In this document: positions 31,466 to 43,014 of the stretch, piece after piece
Layout: the number at the start of each line of letters is the position of its first letter
Position numbering within the stretch: the first letter of the stretch is position 1
Assembly (NCBI GenBank): GCA_009760855.2
Contig: WPIO01000007.1
Span: forward strand, 4,956,501 to 5,020,500
Length of the DNA stretch: 64,000 nucleotides
Source of the DNA: Cristatella mucedo
Taxonomy: Eukaryota; Bryozoa; Phylactolaemata; Cristatellidae
Direction of reading: 5' to 3'
Program-made: the position numbers and the translations under genes
The notes under the pieces: model-generated
What the model saw: the letters and a program-made list of their open reading frames with translations, nothing else
Database searches by the model: none
What the model was told of the DNA's origin: nothing

Positions 31466-32512
31466 GCTACCTACGTATGCTTTTCCTCTAGCCGATGCGA
31501 TCGTCCAACGAAATCTTGTCCTTCATTTCTTCGCTGATGAAACTCGGCTCTACTGTCGTGCGACCCTGCTAAACCTAGCTGGGCATTCGACTAGCTCGAT
31601 TCCCTTGCTGCCTGCATCGAACGGCATTTACCTTTCAATGGCCACTAAATTCCAGAAGCTTGATGACAATAAGACCAACCCGATAGCCATGGGCAAGCCT
31701 AGAGTCACACTCAAGTTGAAGGACCCCACCCTCGAGTTTTGCATCACTCCTCTGGCGTCTGCCCGAAATCTGAGCGTGCTGCTCTAAAACGACTTGTCAT
31801 TAGATGAGCACAGTGCCTCCACTGTCAAGTCGGCCTACTTTCAGCTGAGGAACATTGATAAAATCGGGGCCTGCTTCGACAAGAATACGACAGCCGAACT
31901 AGCTAAAGCGTCTTCGACATCCCGTCTAGATTTCTGCGATCTCCTTTATTCAGGATTCCTCGCCTGTGTCCTTAAATCGACTGCAAATGATAAAAAGCGT
32001 AGCAGGCCGTCTAGCCTGTCGTGAACGGCGAAACCTGCCGCTCGCGTTACTTCCGTCTGCGATTCGCTGGCTCCCTGTCGAGCATAGACCCGACTTCAGA
32101 ATCCTCTCTTTGGCCTACAGAAAGTTTCTCTCGCTTTCAGCAGCCTATCTATCCGGCTTCTTCGCCGTGTCCTCCAGTCACGTGCGCTCGCCCCGAACAC
32201 TCCTTGGTTTCGTGTCGTCTCGCCGCTCCTCGCACTCTACCGAAATCTTTGGGCGATCAGGCTTTCAGCTCGCATGCACTGAAAGTCTGGAACCCACTTC
32301 CAGCATCTGCCACCACATCCGTTGACCTTAGATCATTTAGGTCTAAGCTAAAGATGCGTTTGACCGACTCAGCTTTTCCTGCACCCCAGTGAACTCATCT
32401 TTTTTCCTGTGTGCTCTGCGTCCTTTAGTTGTGCATGACTCGACGCATGCTATCAGCAAATTTAAAGCGCCTAGAAAGAGATTGAGTTCTCCTAGGGCGC
32501 TTTATCAAGTGC

Positions 32513-32543
<31 letters not shown>

Positions 32544-32599
32544 TATCAACCATGGGTCCTACTAGCCAGCAGCTCTAAGTGTCATCTTGTATGCTGTTG

Positions 32600-32885
32600 C
32601 ATGCTTGTCTATTTACCCCATTATCTAGTGGGTCCATGTGATTTCTCCTTTACGTGTTTATGCGTGCTGACACTGCACGGTACCACTAACTATATTTGCA
32701 TGCTGACCCTGCTCATGTCACCCCTAACCATGTTTTGTTTGTTGTCATTGAGCATGCTACGACTAACCATTCGATCATGCTTCCTTTGCAGCAAATTTAA
32801 AGTGCCTAAAAAGGGATTGAGTTCTTTTGAGGGCGCTATATCAAATGTATTATTAGTATTACTGTTATTATTATTAATGTCTAAG
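32600..32885 (+). mobile_element. L2-A 3' end
   Basis: 3' UTR (GTTTATGCGTGCTGACACTG, CACCCCTAACCATGTTTTG, CATGCTACGACTAACC), hairpin (GTGCCTAAAAAGGGATTGAG) and ATT-rich tail. No coding sequence remains. Confidence 0.85.
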
Positions 32886-32890
32886 CATTG

Positions 32891-33057
32891 CTTTGGGTCT
32901 TAGCCCAGGGGTACGGTGCTTGTTCTTCACGACCCAGGTCGTGGGGTCGAGTCCTGCAGTAGGGAACTCTTGTTGCCTTTATTGTCCATTGCAAGCGGTG
33001 GTGACAGACGTTACGGCTATTCTGCCGCTATATAAGTGGGGCTGTTAAATCAGCTAA
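32891..33057 (+). mobile_element. SINE2 copy
   Basis: TTGGGTCTTAGCCCAGGGGT head, B-box GGTCGTGGGGTCGAGTCC, body TTGCAAGCGGTGGTGACAG, and end GGGGCTGTTAAATCAGCTAA. It follows an L2-A tail directly. Confidence 0.85.
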
Positions 33058-33914
33058 AAGTTACGATACCTTACTTGGTCATCAACTCTCAGATATTGCT
33101 TCTCTTGCAACGAGTTGTAACGCACCTACAGATTTGTTCTTTTAGAATGCTATACAAATGGTACGTTAACGTTATTATAAATATAATTCTCAGAGTTTGC
33201 AAGAAGTTCTCGTACCAGCACTGTCGTTACGTACGTTTACATTTCACTGTCTCAGTGCTCATTCGATACGCCACGGGGTGGAGTTTATCGGGACTGGTTT
33301 AGAACCAGGGGAATAGACATCGGTCCTTGGATTGTGTGCCGCCGCCCACGACGATTCGATGCTTGCTGAATAGGCGGTTGCTATAAAAGCGAATCGATTG
33401 GACTTCCAGATTCGATTCGGAGCTGCCTCACGTGTCCACTGCTCTTCAAATGCCTGCTAGTGAGGCTAAGCTGAGCTAAGAAATCTGCTGAACTAATAAA
33501 GCATGCCCCAGACACTGTCAAACTCAATATACGGTGGACGTGCAACGGACTGGCGAAACGACGCCAGAAAGATACGCGATAAGTTACAGACGCCTGTGCA
33601 ATTGAGGTCAGCGCCATTGTATCAACCACTGGCTACCCAACTACCCAACTAATTGCATGCACATCAGTGAGGTCAGCCCAGTACAGGTCAGCCACGCTCG
33701 AACTCACATCCGCCTCGGCACGGCACACTAAGGGCACTTCCGCTATCGCAGCTTGGGCGGAAGCGGTTGCTCGCTTCTCTGCCTGCTGTCGCCGGTCTTC
33801 TACTTGGGTAGCTAAATAAATGGCCTACAACCTAACCGTGCGGATGTACCCCGATGTAGCACGATTAAGGAAGGAGTGCGTTGTGATATTTTTTCGATTT
33901 AAGATCGTTTCACG
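33058..33914. other. No recognisable gene; small L2-tail-like remnant
   Basis: About 33,095-33,180 resembles an eroded L2 3' tail (TTGCAACGAGTTGTAACGC to GCTATACAAATGG). The rest has no frame over about 90 codons that I recognise. Confidence 0.4.
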
Positions 33915-34079
33915 CGACTTGCTAAGTGGAGAAAAGTGCTCGCTCTTCACGATCAAGGTCGCTGGTTCGAGTCATGCAGCAACCAATCCTTCATTGCACA
34001 CTGCTAGCGGATCGAGAGCCGAAAAGGCTCTTCTGCCGCTATGTAAACGAGGCCGTTTAGTCAGCTTACCTTTACTTAG
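33915..34079 (+). mobile_element. SINE2 copy, diverged head
   Basis: GTGCTCGCTCTTCACGATCA, B-box GGTCGCTGGTTCGAGTC, body AAAGGCTCTTCTGCCGCTAT, end AACGAGGCCGTTTAGTCAGC. The first 20-30 bases of the head are poorly conserved. Confidence 0.78.
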
Positions 34080-34336
34080 CTTTCACACGGCGTTCGCCTA
34101 CATGCACCCATTTGCTGCTCAAATCAGCCAAACGTCTAAATAAAAAACAAATTTGTTTATACAATTTATCTCTGTGAGAAATCAAGCACATAAATCGGAT
34201 TGTAATTAAAATTAGCCAAATTGCTATAAAAACGTAAAAAGATGCAGCATATGAAGTGCCAGCCTTTAGTGTCGATCACCGGAAGAAGTCGTTGAGGCAA
34301 GATCATGATCAATGACAATGATTGGCTTGCCAAAAA
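34080..34336. other. AT-rich segment, no gene
   Basis: Composition resembles the viral block, but there is no coding signal or recognised repeat. Confidence 0.4.
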
Positions 34337-35010
34337 TTAGCTAGCTCCCTGGTTCTCTCTCGGCTAGACTATTGCAATTTCATTTTGGCTGGGCTACCGG
34401 AAACCCATTAGGCCACTGCAGCTGGTGATGAAAATGGCTGCAAGGCTAGTTAACAAATCCCAGAGGTTTGACCCTTAGCTGAAGGAGCTTTGATGGCTTT
34501 CGGTCGATCAACGGATGCATAGTAAAGTTCTTACGCTGGCCCAAAAGGAAGGCCACGGCTTGGCTCCTTCATACCTAGCTGAACTGCTGCACCAGTTTCA
34601 ATCTCCTCATGCCCTCGGCTCTTCCATTGACAGTAAATTAGCTGTTCCATTCCTAAGCTCAAAAACCGTTGGCGACAGAAGCTTTTGCTCTGCAGGTCCT
34701 AGACTGTGGAACTCACTTTGAAATTCTTACGCAATGAAATCTATTCTCTGGCTGCTCACTAGGGCACATCCTTTCCAGCAGTCCTGAGCTGCCACTTCCA
34801 CGTTACTCATGACCTTGATTGTCCTCCTGACTCAGCTATGTTTCTCACTTTCTTTCTGCTGCGTGAGATGAAGTCTGTTGGCTACCGAATGCGTACCGAA
34901 AACTGCTAAGGCTTTTTGTGCGAAGTGGAAAACTCTCCTGCATAACACTAACATATTGCTTGTGGCTTTGTGGAATTACAGACGGAGATACGTTACATTA
35001 TATTAGATTA
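34337..35010 (+). mobile_element. L2-B 3' copy
   Basis: From AGCTAGCTCCCTGGTTCTCT (late reverse transcriptase) to ACAGACGGAGATACGTTACA. A short open piece (34,515-34,721) retains [10 protein letters not shown]. It is diverged from the copy at 14,700-16,307, with several indels. Confidence 0.85.
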
Positions 35011-35299
35011 CAGCAGTTGTTCTACGTATTAGTATATCACAATTACCGAATACAATCCTTATTAATATTTTCTAGTAAGAATAACCATAATTTCAAGTCG
35101 CTTGCACAGCACAAAAAAGAACCGAAACTCTATCCAAGCACTTTGCAACTCGCTGCAAGAGAAGCGTTAACCAAGAGTTGATGACAAGCAAAGTATAACT
35201 CTCAGACAAACGACCATGCAACCCACAAAAGACGACACCCAGGGCTGCAAGCTAATCGGGCCCTGGTTGGTTGCATCCATTAAATCGTGTACAGGTGAG
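35011..35299. other. No recognisable gene
   Basis: AT-rich, then balanced sequence with no recognised frame or repeat. Confidence 0.45.
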
Positions 35300-35720
35300 C
35301 ACGCAAGCACCGGACGGAGATAATTTCACTGGGGTGAATAAAAGCAGAGTGGAACTGATTCAGGTTTTAGCTGAGATTTACATATTTGTAAATGATGTAG
35401 AGTCAATGCAAGTGGCAGCAGAAGCCGGAAGCGAGTTCCAGACTTATACAAACTGAATCACCAAACGACTTCAATTCAGTACGAGAAACGGCGAGACGAC
35501 AGAAAGCCGAGGAGCAGAAGGTTAGAGAGCCCACTACAGGAACAAGGAGACCGGATGTGTAAGCTGGTGAAAGCGAGTGGGGCGACCTGCAGGCCAGAGA
35601 GAAGGCCATTATAGGTTGATTCGTTATATATGCTCGATATGGAGCTAGCGAAGCTCTGACAGAAGTAGTGTGATGTGGCAGCCTTTTGTATGCAGTTGGC
35701 TACAGAACACTCGAGCGGAT
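35300..35720 (-). mobile_element. Diverged L2 fragment
   Basis: The minus-strand frame 35,403-35,609 reads SPAYTSGLLVP, then SRTELKSFGDS. This is the late C-terminal region of an L2 reverse transcriptase (compare APAYLSDLL and RTNLKSFGD in L2-A). It appears to be another lineage within the group. No tail is visible. Confidence 0.7.
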
Positions 35721-35929
35721 GAGGTTTACACTAATTACAGACAATTAAGGGCACTCACCTGGCGTCCCGAAGAAAGAGAATTGCTGCAATTTAGACGCAA
35801 TGTCAGAAACTTGTGAACTAGTTTGGCTGTCGTACTCTTGTCTATTCCAGAATACACAGGTATAGAGTTACAGAATCAGTTACCACAGGAAAATATCCAA
35901 ATTTCTTTAATACTATTGGGCCCGCGATG

Positions 35930-36097
35930 GTCCACTAGGTAAGGCGGTTGCTTTTCACAACCTCGGTCCCGAGGTCGCTGGTTCAAATACTCTGGTGGGC
36001 GATCCCTTATCGCCGCTGCAAACTGCGGTGATAGCCGTAAAAAGCTCTTCTGTCGTTATATAAAAGAGGTTTCTGAATCAGATAGTATTTTATAGGG
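35930..36097 (+). mobile_element. SINE1 copy
   Basis: CCGCGATGGTCCACTAGGTA head, B-box GGTCGCTGGTTCAAATAC (mutated from GGTTCGATTC), body ATCCCTTATCGCCGCTGCAA, end AAGAGGTTTCTGAATCAG. Diverged. Confidence 0.82.
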
Positions 36098-36139
36098 GCC
36101 CTAATTTAGCAATTTTCTTAAGCTGAAATTAGGCTAAAT

Positions 36140-36790
36140 TGACACTGGAGGCAATCCGCTCATCCGATAACAGCTCGCTTTTTGAGCCGCAAGCCCAGAT
36201 TACGGGCCTCAGAGGTCACTGGAGCGATGCTAGACAAACCGATCTAGAGGTTGAGATCTTCCAACATGAGAGTGACACTGGGCTTTCTCATAGCTATTAG
36301 GCTGTTCTTATCATCCTTGAGGTTTAGGAAGTTAGTAGCCATTCAAGTGCGACAATCGCCTCCAGTAAGCTCAATGGGCTCTAATGAAGGTGAGCTGGTC
36401 GAACGGCGAGCAAGGCTGAAAAGGGTCACGTCACAGGGCTGAGTCTCACGGGCGTCGAAATGAAACACGAAGTTGTATTCGGCGATGATATTGGGCAGAG
36501 GGTGAGGATTTATGGCGAAAATAAATGGCTACAGGAGTAGATGCCGAGCTAGCCAGCCCATACTTTAAGCGCTCCGAGAATGACCGACGGCCGTTTGCAT
36601 CTACACTCTGACATCTCTTACTAAGGTTGGACCTAAGCCGGTTGAGCACTTTAATAGTGATGCCGAGGCGCGTCGAGAGGCTCTGCTCCAGAAGGATCTG
36701 CCGGTGAATTTTGTCAAATGGTGCTGAGAGAACTATCAGAGAGGCAGAGTACCCTGATTAGCTTTAAGTATAAGGTCTTATTTTCCGGTT
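36140..36790 (-). mobile_element. Degraded L2 reverse transcriptase fragment
   Basis: On the minus strand, the palm region: LEQSLSTRLGI (about 36,690-36,660), RLRSNLSKRCQSVDANGRRS (36,640-36,580), KYGLASS, and a FLNLKDDKN block (about 36,300-36,330). The YADD region is too degraded to read with confidence. 5' and 3' ends are missing. Confidence 0.72.
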
Positions 36791-37279
36791 AGGTCTTATT
36801 CTCGAGGAAATACGGCAAGGAGAACTGTTGAGACTGGCTCCCGAGGACGCGGTTTATGTAGCCTGAGAGACAAATTCAGCCTTGTTGAATTTGATAGAGA
36901 GGCAGCTGTGAAGGAGAATAGACAAGAAGAGCAGGAGGACTTGCCGGTTCGAGTCCGGCGGAGACGCCAGTGAGGGGGGGAGTTCCTAAACCGCTCTATC
37001 TTACCTGCGAAGAACTAGGAAAAATGCCCAGCTAAGTTGCCATTGGGATCACCGGGCAGTACGAAGTTCGTGAGCTGAAAAAACATTCGATACTGAAAGC
37101 TATCAATTTTGGGTTATTGACCTGTGATTTGACTATTGCTCTGTAACATGTAGACCCAGCATAAGCTAAAATGGACTGGTTCATACCTAGAATAATTCTC
37201 AAATGCATATCAATAGACATCGTCGGACAGCGAGTTCCAACTTGTGGCGGCTGTCTCAGGTCAACCTTTAGTGTCTTTT
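36791..37279. other. No recognisable gene
   Basis: Contains an isolated T-arm-like string near 36,948 (GCCGGTTCGAGTCCGGC) without the rest of a tRNA. No recognised frame. Confidence 0.45.
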
Positions 37280-37570
37280 GCTTTCTTTATGTCAGCTATA
37301 GACTAAAGGGCGTCTGGTCTGGAAAGTACCTGTCAACGGTGCCAACTCAACATGGACGTCGGCACTCGTCGTGCTATTGCATTGTTTCAAGGAAGGAAGG
37401 TCAAGGGTAGGTAGGGCAAGCAGAAGGGTGGAGAACGCAAGTTTGCTGTGGACAGTATCAATGTCAACAGACTGCAGGTTATTTGACTCGAATGTAATGG
37501 TGGATACCGATAAGTTGACGAGTTCCTGGGAGAATGAAATCCGCAAATGATCAAATGTGCAGAAAGGGAT
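37280..37570 (-). mobile_element. L2-A endonuclease-linker fragment
   Basis: The minus-strand frame (37,292-37,636) reads FDHLRISFSQELVNLSVST, then NNLQSVDIDTVHSKL and VELAPLTGTFQTRRP. This aligns with the segment of the copy at 24,440-24,700 that joins the endonuclease to the reverse transcriptase. Confidence 0.75.
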
Positions 37571-37571
37571 A

Positions 37572-37930
37572 ATAATAATAACAGTAAGATACTTGTGTAG
37601 CCCCCTCAGAGAACCCAAATCTCTTTCTAGGCACATTACATATGCTGCAAAGGAAGCATGATCGAATGGTTAGTGGTAGCATGCTCAATGTCAACAAGCA
37701 AAATATGGTTAGAGGTGACATGCACAGGGTCAACATGCAAATATGGTTAGTGGCACTTTGCACAATATCAGCAGGCATAAGTACGCAAAGGACGAATCAC
37801 AAGGCCCCACTAAATTCTGCAATAAAAAGATGTGGTTTTAGCTTCTTTTTAAATGTGGCCAAGTCAGGAGATGTGACATCAGTCGGGAGTTCCACGCTTT
37901 GGGAACGTGCGAACTAAAGGCACGGACCTA
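37572..37930 (-). mobile_element. L2-A 3' end
   Basis: Minus-strand 3' UTR, hairpin and ATT-type tail (plus strand: AATAATAATAACAGTAAG, CCCCCTCAGAGAACCC, CTAGGCACATTACATATGC). It abuts the endonuclease-linker fragment on its tail side, so it inserted into or beside that older copy. Confidence 0.85.
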
Positions 37931-38579
37931 CTGTTTTGTGTCGTAAGAGAAATGACAAACATTGCGTCGATTTACATGATTACCTAGTAACTCACCTGAA
38001 CCAGCATGTGTGCATATCACTTCAATTTCGTATGCGATTGAGCTACCAACACTTGTTCATGAACAACGGTACATAAGACAATGGTAATTGCACACACCGA
38101 TAACACCATTGCCTTTTCTTCAAGGAAACGCCAGGATGGTGGTACGTCACGAAAGCAGGTATAAGCTTGGCTCCCTGCAGTTCGATGAACAGAGTGAAAT
38201 GCACGCAAGGAAAAGCATACTCTGCACGTTGAAGAATAAGGGTCTAAATCATTAAGCACAACACTTCGCACGATCTCTCAAGTGAAGGGCAGTGAACGGC
38301 AGATCCCCTGTTTGGGCTCTTTGCTCTATCCAGAACGAATCGATTCTGACATTAACGAATACAGGTCTCGTATCGCACATCACTGGTCATGACAGTCGAG
38401 GCGCAAATATACGAATAGAACAAAGATCGTGTCATTATGAGATTACGATAAGGGTCGATAGGGTGCAGTGTCGGGAGAAAATTTGGTTACATGCCTGGCC
38501 TTTTATATGTGTAGGGCTTAAACGTGAGGACGGTGTGAGACTCATACAGTGCATGCTGGATCACATCGGATAACATGGG
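37931..38579. other. No recognisable gene
   Basis: Balanced composition with frames up to about 90 codons that I do not recognise. Confidence 0.45.
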
Positions 38580-39060
38580 CTATGAAAATGGACATTGAAG
38601 TCCCCAGAATGAGAAGGTGGCGACGATTTCTAACGAAAAGGGCTTCGCGAAAAAGTCAGAGGTCGGAGATGGAGCGCTAGGATTGCTGCCTGGTGGGCGA
38701 TAAATAACCCCCAACCCCCCCCCCCCCCCGCCGCCGCCGCCGTAGGCAACTTTCCACTAGCAGGACTCGGAGCCAGAGAGATTCAAAAGATTTTCTAAGC
38801 AGGAGCTGAGAAAGGCATGGAAATGTTGGAAATGAAAGAGATGCGGGCGGGCGATGACGGCCACGCCACCATGGAGGTATCAGCGATCTCGGAGTAGGAT
38901 AGAGGAGAGACTGCTGGACTGCTGGAGTGGTAGCCTCCGAGGCCTCGATAGCCAAGCAGCTCGTCGACTTCAGCTTCAGGTCTCGAGAACAGCGAAAATC
39001 GCTGTTATACAAGAAGCGCACACGCTGGAGCCGTAAGCTCACCAGTTCAGTTTAGGGTAT
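38580..39060 (-). mobile_element. GC-rich L2 endonuclease fragment
   Basis: On the minus strand: a GGVAVIAR-like block near 38,870, a poly-G/GGC expansion at 38,709-38,742, then IYRPPGSNP at about 38,680-38,705 and an FWGTSMSI run (expected GDFNIH) at about 38,600. These are the middle motifs of the APE-type endonuclease. The homopolymer has expanded between two of them. Confidence 0.65.
38709..38742. repeat. Poly-C run followed by (CGC)n
   Basis: A run of about 17 consecutive C followed by about four GCC/CGC triplets, interrupting the L2 endonuclease fragment. Confidence 0.9.
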
Positions 39061-39954
39061 ACATACTTGCCTGAATTTTCCTGCGAAGGCATCGGGAGGC
39101 CGACGGCATCCGGCGGAAGCCCTTTGGTCTATGTCTCCTACGAATGTATCTCGACCAGGGCGAACAATTATTCAGTTAAAGCGTCTCTTCAGTAGGCGCC
39201 TCTTGCTCTGGCTCGGCCAGAGCACCCCACTGAGGATAGCAGCAGCAGCGTCAACATCTTGCTGGGCGCCTTGAGATTAGAGAAGCTCGCTCCATTCCTG
39301 GTAGCTTACCAAGTCTTCCAGCTACGCTTGCCTTTGGGACAACAGAGACGGCCCTGAGCGCTACCACAAGCGGGACTGGCCGCAACGGACCGAGCTCCCT
39401 CCGAAGAACAGCAATATCCGGCGAGAGCCAATGGCGGACCGCGGAAAATGCTGATTGCAGCACTGCACATTAAATCGTCGGGCCTCGAGAAAAACCTGTC
39501 ACGGCCCTAGATACAAAAAAGTGGATGGCATTCTAGCCCCTCCGAAGCGGCATGCGACCGCAGACAAAGAAGATGACTGAGTGTAGCTTCGCTGCTGCGA
39601 TTCGAGGCTGCCTGGGCAATCAATCGCGAGGCGGACAGCTATGCGAAGCTGGTTCAGACTACGGTGAAGAATGGCAGCACGGTGGGCTGCAGGATGTCCT
39701 TCAAAGTCCATATGCTTGACGCTCATCGGGATAAACTCAATGAGAACACGGGGCTTTCTCGAAGCAGTAAGGCGAGCGCTTCCACTACGATTTACTGGAC
39801 TTCAAAGGTCGCTACCAGGAAAGTGTAACGAGAACGTAATGGGAGACAACATTTGGGGGGACGCGAAAATCGTAAATCTCGTAAAGCTGCTCACTTTGTC
39901 GTGCTATGGCCTTCAATGACCCGAGCCAGCTAGCTTCCCTACATAATAGAACTT
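39061..39954. other. No recognisable gene
   Basis: GC-rich sequence with short unrecognised frames on both strands. Confidence 0.45.
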
Positions 39955-40615
39955 CGATGCACCTGCCATTTCTACTATAAGCGTTTCACAACTGCGCTTT
40001 TGATTCCACATTATAGAAAACGGTGTTCCAGGTTTACCCACAACATTTCGTGCAATTTCGCGTGCACGTTCTCACGAAATGACCTTCAGTGGCCCGGGCC
40101 ACCGTACAATGTCGAACTGTGATACAGCTGCAGTTTTCATAATAGGTGTCGTACAACAGTGGTTTGATACCACATTGTGGACAACGACGTTCCTTGTTTA
40201 CTTTCAAAATATCATGCGACATCGCGTGGGTTATGCAGCTGCCATTTCTACATTAGGCATCGAGAAGATGGGGATTGAATTCCTCCTTCCGGAAAACAGT
40301 GTTCCCGGTTTACTTTCACATTTTCATACGACTGCCCATGGGAATTTTCATGCTATGGTCTGCTATTGGCCTGGGCCACAGCTCAATTTCAAAATGCGAT
40401 ACGGCTGTTTCTATTATCGAAAAAGGCATGGTGCAACTGCAGTTGAAAACTGCATTGTTGAAAACCGTGTTACGGCTGTAGCAATTGAATGTAATGTGAT
40501 TTTTCGTGCATGTTTAAATTTCCCAAACGGACCTTAATTTTTCAACTGCGATACTGCTGCTACTTTTATGAGTCGGGCAAAAGCAGTTTTGATACCATAT
40601 ATTATAGTTCAATTA
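39955..40615 (+). repeat. Degenerate ~165-base tandem array, left arm
   Basis: About four diverged units. Recurring landmarks are CTGCCATTTCTAC / CTGCAGTTTTCATAAT / CTGTTTCTATTATCG, then GATTCCACATTATAG / GATACCACATTGTGG, GGTGTTCCAGGTTTAC / GTGTTCCCGGTTTAC, and GGCCCGGGCCACC / GGCCTGGGCCACAG. Unit starts fall near 39,962, 40,126, 40,239, 40,404 and 40,558; the 40,126-40,239 interval is shortened. The frames here are repeat artefacts. Confidence 0.75.
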
Positions 40616-40619
40616 TTTA

Positions 40620-40985
40620 GGGCTTCTAACGGGGTCGGGCCACTGGAGACCACAGCATGAGAATACGAAGAGGCAATCGCACGAAATCTGGTGGGCTAAC
40701 GTGCAACGCCGTTTTTTATAAGTAGAAATGAAAATCGCAGTTTCGCGAAGCGTTTCGTGGCAATGGCAGCTTTCTTGCAGTCCGAATGTTTTGGGCCGCC
40801 ATTTGGACCGGGCCATCCGAGGCCACACCATGAGAATGCAAAAGTACAGTTGCACGAAACTTCGTGGATAAAGTTGGCATACTTTTCTCCATCATTTTTA
40901 ATCAGAACCGCAGTTTTGCGAAGTATTCGTGGAAATGGCAGCTGTATCTCCAAACGTGTAAAAAGGTTGGCTGATGCGAAGTGAA
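40620..40985 (-). repeat. Same tandem family, inverted right arm
   Basis: Two units about 173 bases apart, starting GGGCCACTGGAGACCACAGC and GGGCCATCCGAGGCCACACC. Each continues through a CACGAAA block and TCGCAGTTTCGCGAAG / CCGCAGTTTTGCGAAG to CAATGGCAGCT / AAATGGCAGCT. Their reverse complement aligns with the units to the left, so the two arrays face each other around 40,617. Confidence 0.75.
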
Positions 40986-41470
40986 TTGCAGTTATTCGTA
41001 TGACCTCAATCGCCAGCCTCCGATTGGCTGCATTCAAACCAGTATGCTGAAAGGAATGTCTGTTTTAGGGGATTTTCAAGTACGAAGAGAAATAGATACA
41101 AAAATTCTGAATGGTCTGCTGACACGTGATTATTTTTAGGCATTTTGTGACAAGTGATCATATGGACGCCGGTATTGTCACCATGCTGGATGCTGGTTTA
41201 TGACGGCTTTTGCATGCCACATTTTTTACATGAAAGTACCCATGACATGATTGCAATTAGCTTCATAACCCAAAGCTCTAAACTGGTCTCTTATTGGCTT
41301 GTAAGAGGCACTTTAGAAAATGTTTCTGAATGAGCTCAACTTGCGGCAAAACAACTTAGGAGTACTGCAGTGCTAAGAGGCAACACTAAGCTGTTAGGAT
41401 GCTCTGGGCAATGTTGAGCATCGCGACTGCACGAGGTACTACTACTGGGGATAGGCATGCATTTCGAAAA
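40986..41470. other. No recognisable gene
   Basis: AT-leaning sequence with no recognised frame or repeat. Confidence 0.5.
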
Positions 41471-41640
41471 ATCCTTGCTGATTCAACAGCCACTTTTGAA
41501 TAGCGGCTGGAGAGGCTTTACGGCTTTCACCACCGCTAGCAGTTACAATAAAGGATCGCCCATCGCAGGATTCGAACCCATGACCTCGGGAGAGAGGTCG
41601 TGAAAAGCGACCGCCTTACCTAGTGTGCCATCACGGCTTG
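41471..41640 (-). mobile_element. SINE1 copy
   Basis: On the minus strand, the GTGATGGCACACTAGGTAAG head, B-box ATGGGTTCGAATCC and shared body. Plus-strand landmarks are GGATCGCCCATCGCAGGATT and CCTAGTGTGCCATCACGG. It lacks an obvious TTTA tail. Confidence 0.87.
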
Positions 41641-42056
41641 ATGCAGATGCGAGTTCTCACCGAGTTAGACTGCCTCTTCACGAATCAAACTTGGCAAGTT
41701 GATTACGAGTTTATGATCATTGTGATTATATTCAGGTGTGACATGACAAGGGGAGAGAAGGGAGAGATGGAGGAAGGAGAGTGAAGAATAGTAAGGGCTA
41801 GACCAAGAATGGCGACCGCCTGCACAACGGCTTTCCGACTTCGGGAGCTAATTAGTCAAGCGGTTAAGCTAAATTTTTTGCTAACTTTAGTGGAAAGTAG
41901 GAAAATGGGTTTGTGAGATCGCTTCGAACCTAACTGATCTTCCAAGTAACTGGCTAACCAGATGCCTGGAGAGGTAACGAACAGATCCAACGAATTGATT
42001 GGCCCACTGCCGCTATAGAAACGTCCAAAGGCTCGGCAATTACTGCAGGGCTAGCA
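41641..42056. other. No recognisable gene
   Basis: Includes a purine-rich patch (GGGGAGAGAAGGGAGAGATG, about 41,750) and TAGTCAAGCGGTTAAG near 41,855, which could be the eroded start of a SINE3-type head. Nothing else. Confidence 0.45.
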
Positions 42057-42163
42057 CTTTCTCTCTCTGTCTCTGTCTGTCTCTCTGTCTGTCTCTCTGT
42101 CTGTCTCTGTCTGTCTGTCTGTCTGCCTGTCTGTCTGTCTGTCAGTCTTCTCTCTCTCTCTCT

Positions 42164-42218
<55 letters not shown>

Positions 42219-42261
42219 TCCCTCTATCTATCCATCTATTTCTCTTCTTCTCTCACTCTCA

Positions 42262-42330
<69 letters not shown>
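42057..42330. repeat. Compound CT/CTGT microsatellite
   Basis: TCTC runs alternating with CTGT and CTGTCTGC blocks, then TCTATCCATCTATT, then pure TC. It passes into a short GTGCGTGCGTACGTG tail to about 42,370. Frames across it are artefacts. Confidence 0.95.
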
Positions 42331-42333
<3 letters not shown>

Positions 42334-42370
42334 GTGCGTACGTGTATGCATGTGCGTTTGCGTGTGTGTC

Positions 42371-42783
42371 TCTTCTGCTGCCGACTACTTATTTCCTCAA
42401 GTGACCTGACACAGCTATGCGTCTCGTGTTCTTATTGCTGCCTGAGATGACGTCAGTCGGCAGCTGTATGTGAAATGGACGACACTGAGGCTTAGATCTC
42501 GCGATATTGTAGCACTGAACTCTTGGAAAGCGGAGGAGGCGTACCCTCCGCTTGCCAAGCGGGGTAGCCAACACTGCCGAGTTACGACTGCTGAACGAGC
42601 AATAAGCAGGTCGCCTCCCCCGCAGGGCTGCTTCCGGCGCTACCCTGCTTACCGCTAGTTACCTAGGGGTTAGCGGCGAGAACTGGACCGAAATACAAAG
42701 CGCAAATTTAGGACTTTACTAAACAGTATTCCTAGCGCCTCGAGCACGGCTCTAACCAAGACCCGTCCCTAAATCTCGGGGTG
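42371..42783. other. No recognisable gene
   Basis: A faint L2-B-like string (GCCTGAGATGACGTCAGTCG) lies near 42,441. Otherwise unassigned. Confidence 0.4.
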
Positions 42784-42955
42784 GTGAGCCGTGATGGCAC
42801 ACTAGGTATGGCGGTTGCTTCCACGAACTCAGTCCCGAGGTCGTGGGTTCCATTCCTGCGGTGGGCAATCATTTATCGCCACTGCAAGCGGCGGTGGCAG
42901 CCGCAAAGGCTCTTCTGTTGCTATGAAAAAGAGGCTGTTTAATCATCTAGGATTT
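42784..42955 (+). mobile_element. SINE1 copy
   Basis: GTGAGCCGTGATGGCACACT head, B-box GGTCGTGGGTTCCATTCC, body ATCATTTATCGCCACTGCAA, end AAGAGGCTGTTTAATCATC. Well preserved. The tail is short. Confidence 0.9.
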
Positions 42956-43014
42956 TCCGGGAAACGTTCCTACTTCCGCCCTCTAGCTCGGGACAGAAGC
43001 ATCCGTCTCCTCCC

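Larger units (their letters stand above)
30345..32560 (+). mobile_element. GC-rich L2 copy, degraded
   Basis: An L2 relative with high GC. Linker and fingers read FAKHFNTFFVRKTERSRDS (about 30,405-30,460) and SLKKAAAGPLIKKPT (about 30,805-30,850). The palm block is at about 31,090-31,240, and the active-site box reads FADE (about 31,529-31,541) in place of YADD. Further blocks are KLDDNKTN and VKSAYFQLRNI, ending with GCGCCTAGAAAGAGATTGAG and (ATT)n at 32,515-32,545. It contains a 28-base tandem repeat (30,669-30,778) and about 190 unrelated bases at 31,277-31,465 replacing the [10 protein letters not shown] region. Several frameshifts. Dead. Confidence 0.82.

Noticed and set aside
36940-36975. 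Possible tRNA gene (GCCGGTTCGAGTCCGGC T-arm-like string)
   Set aside because: No matching acceptor, D-arm or anticodon arm upstream within 90 bases.
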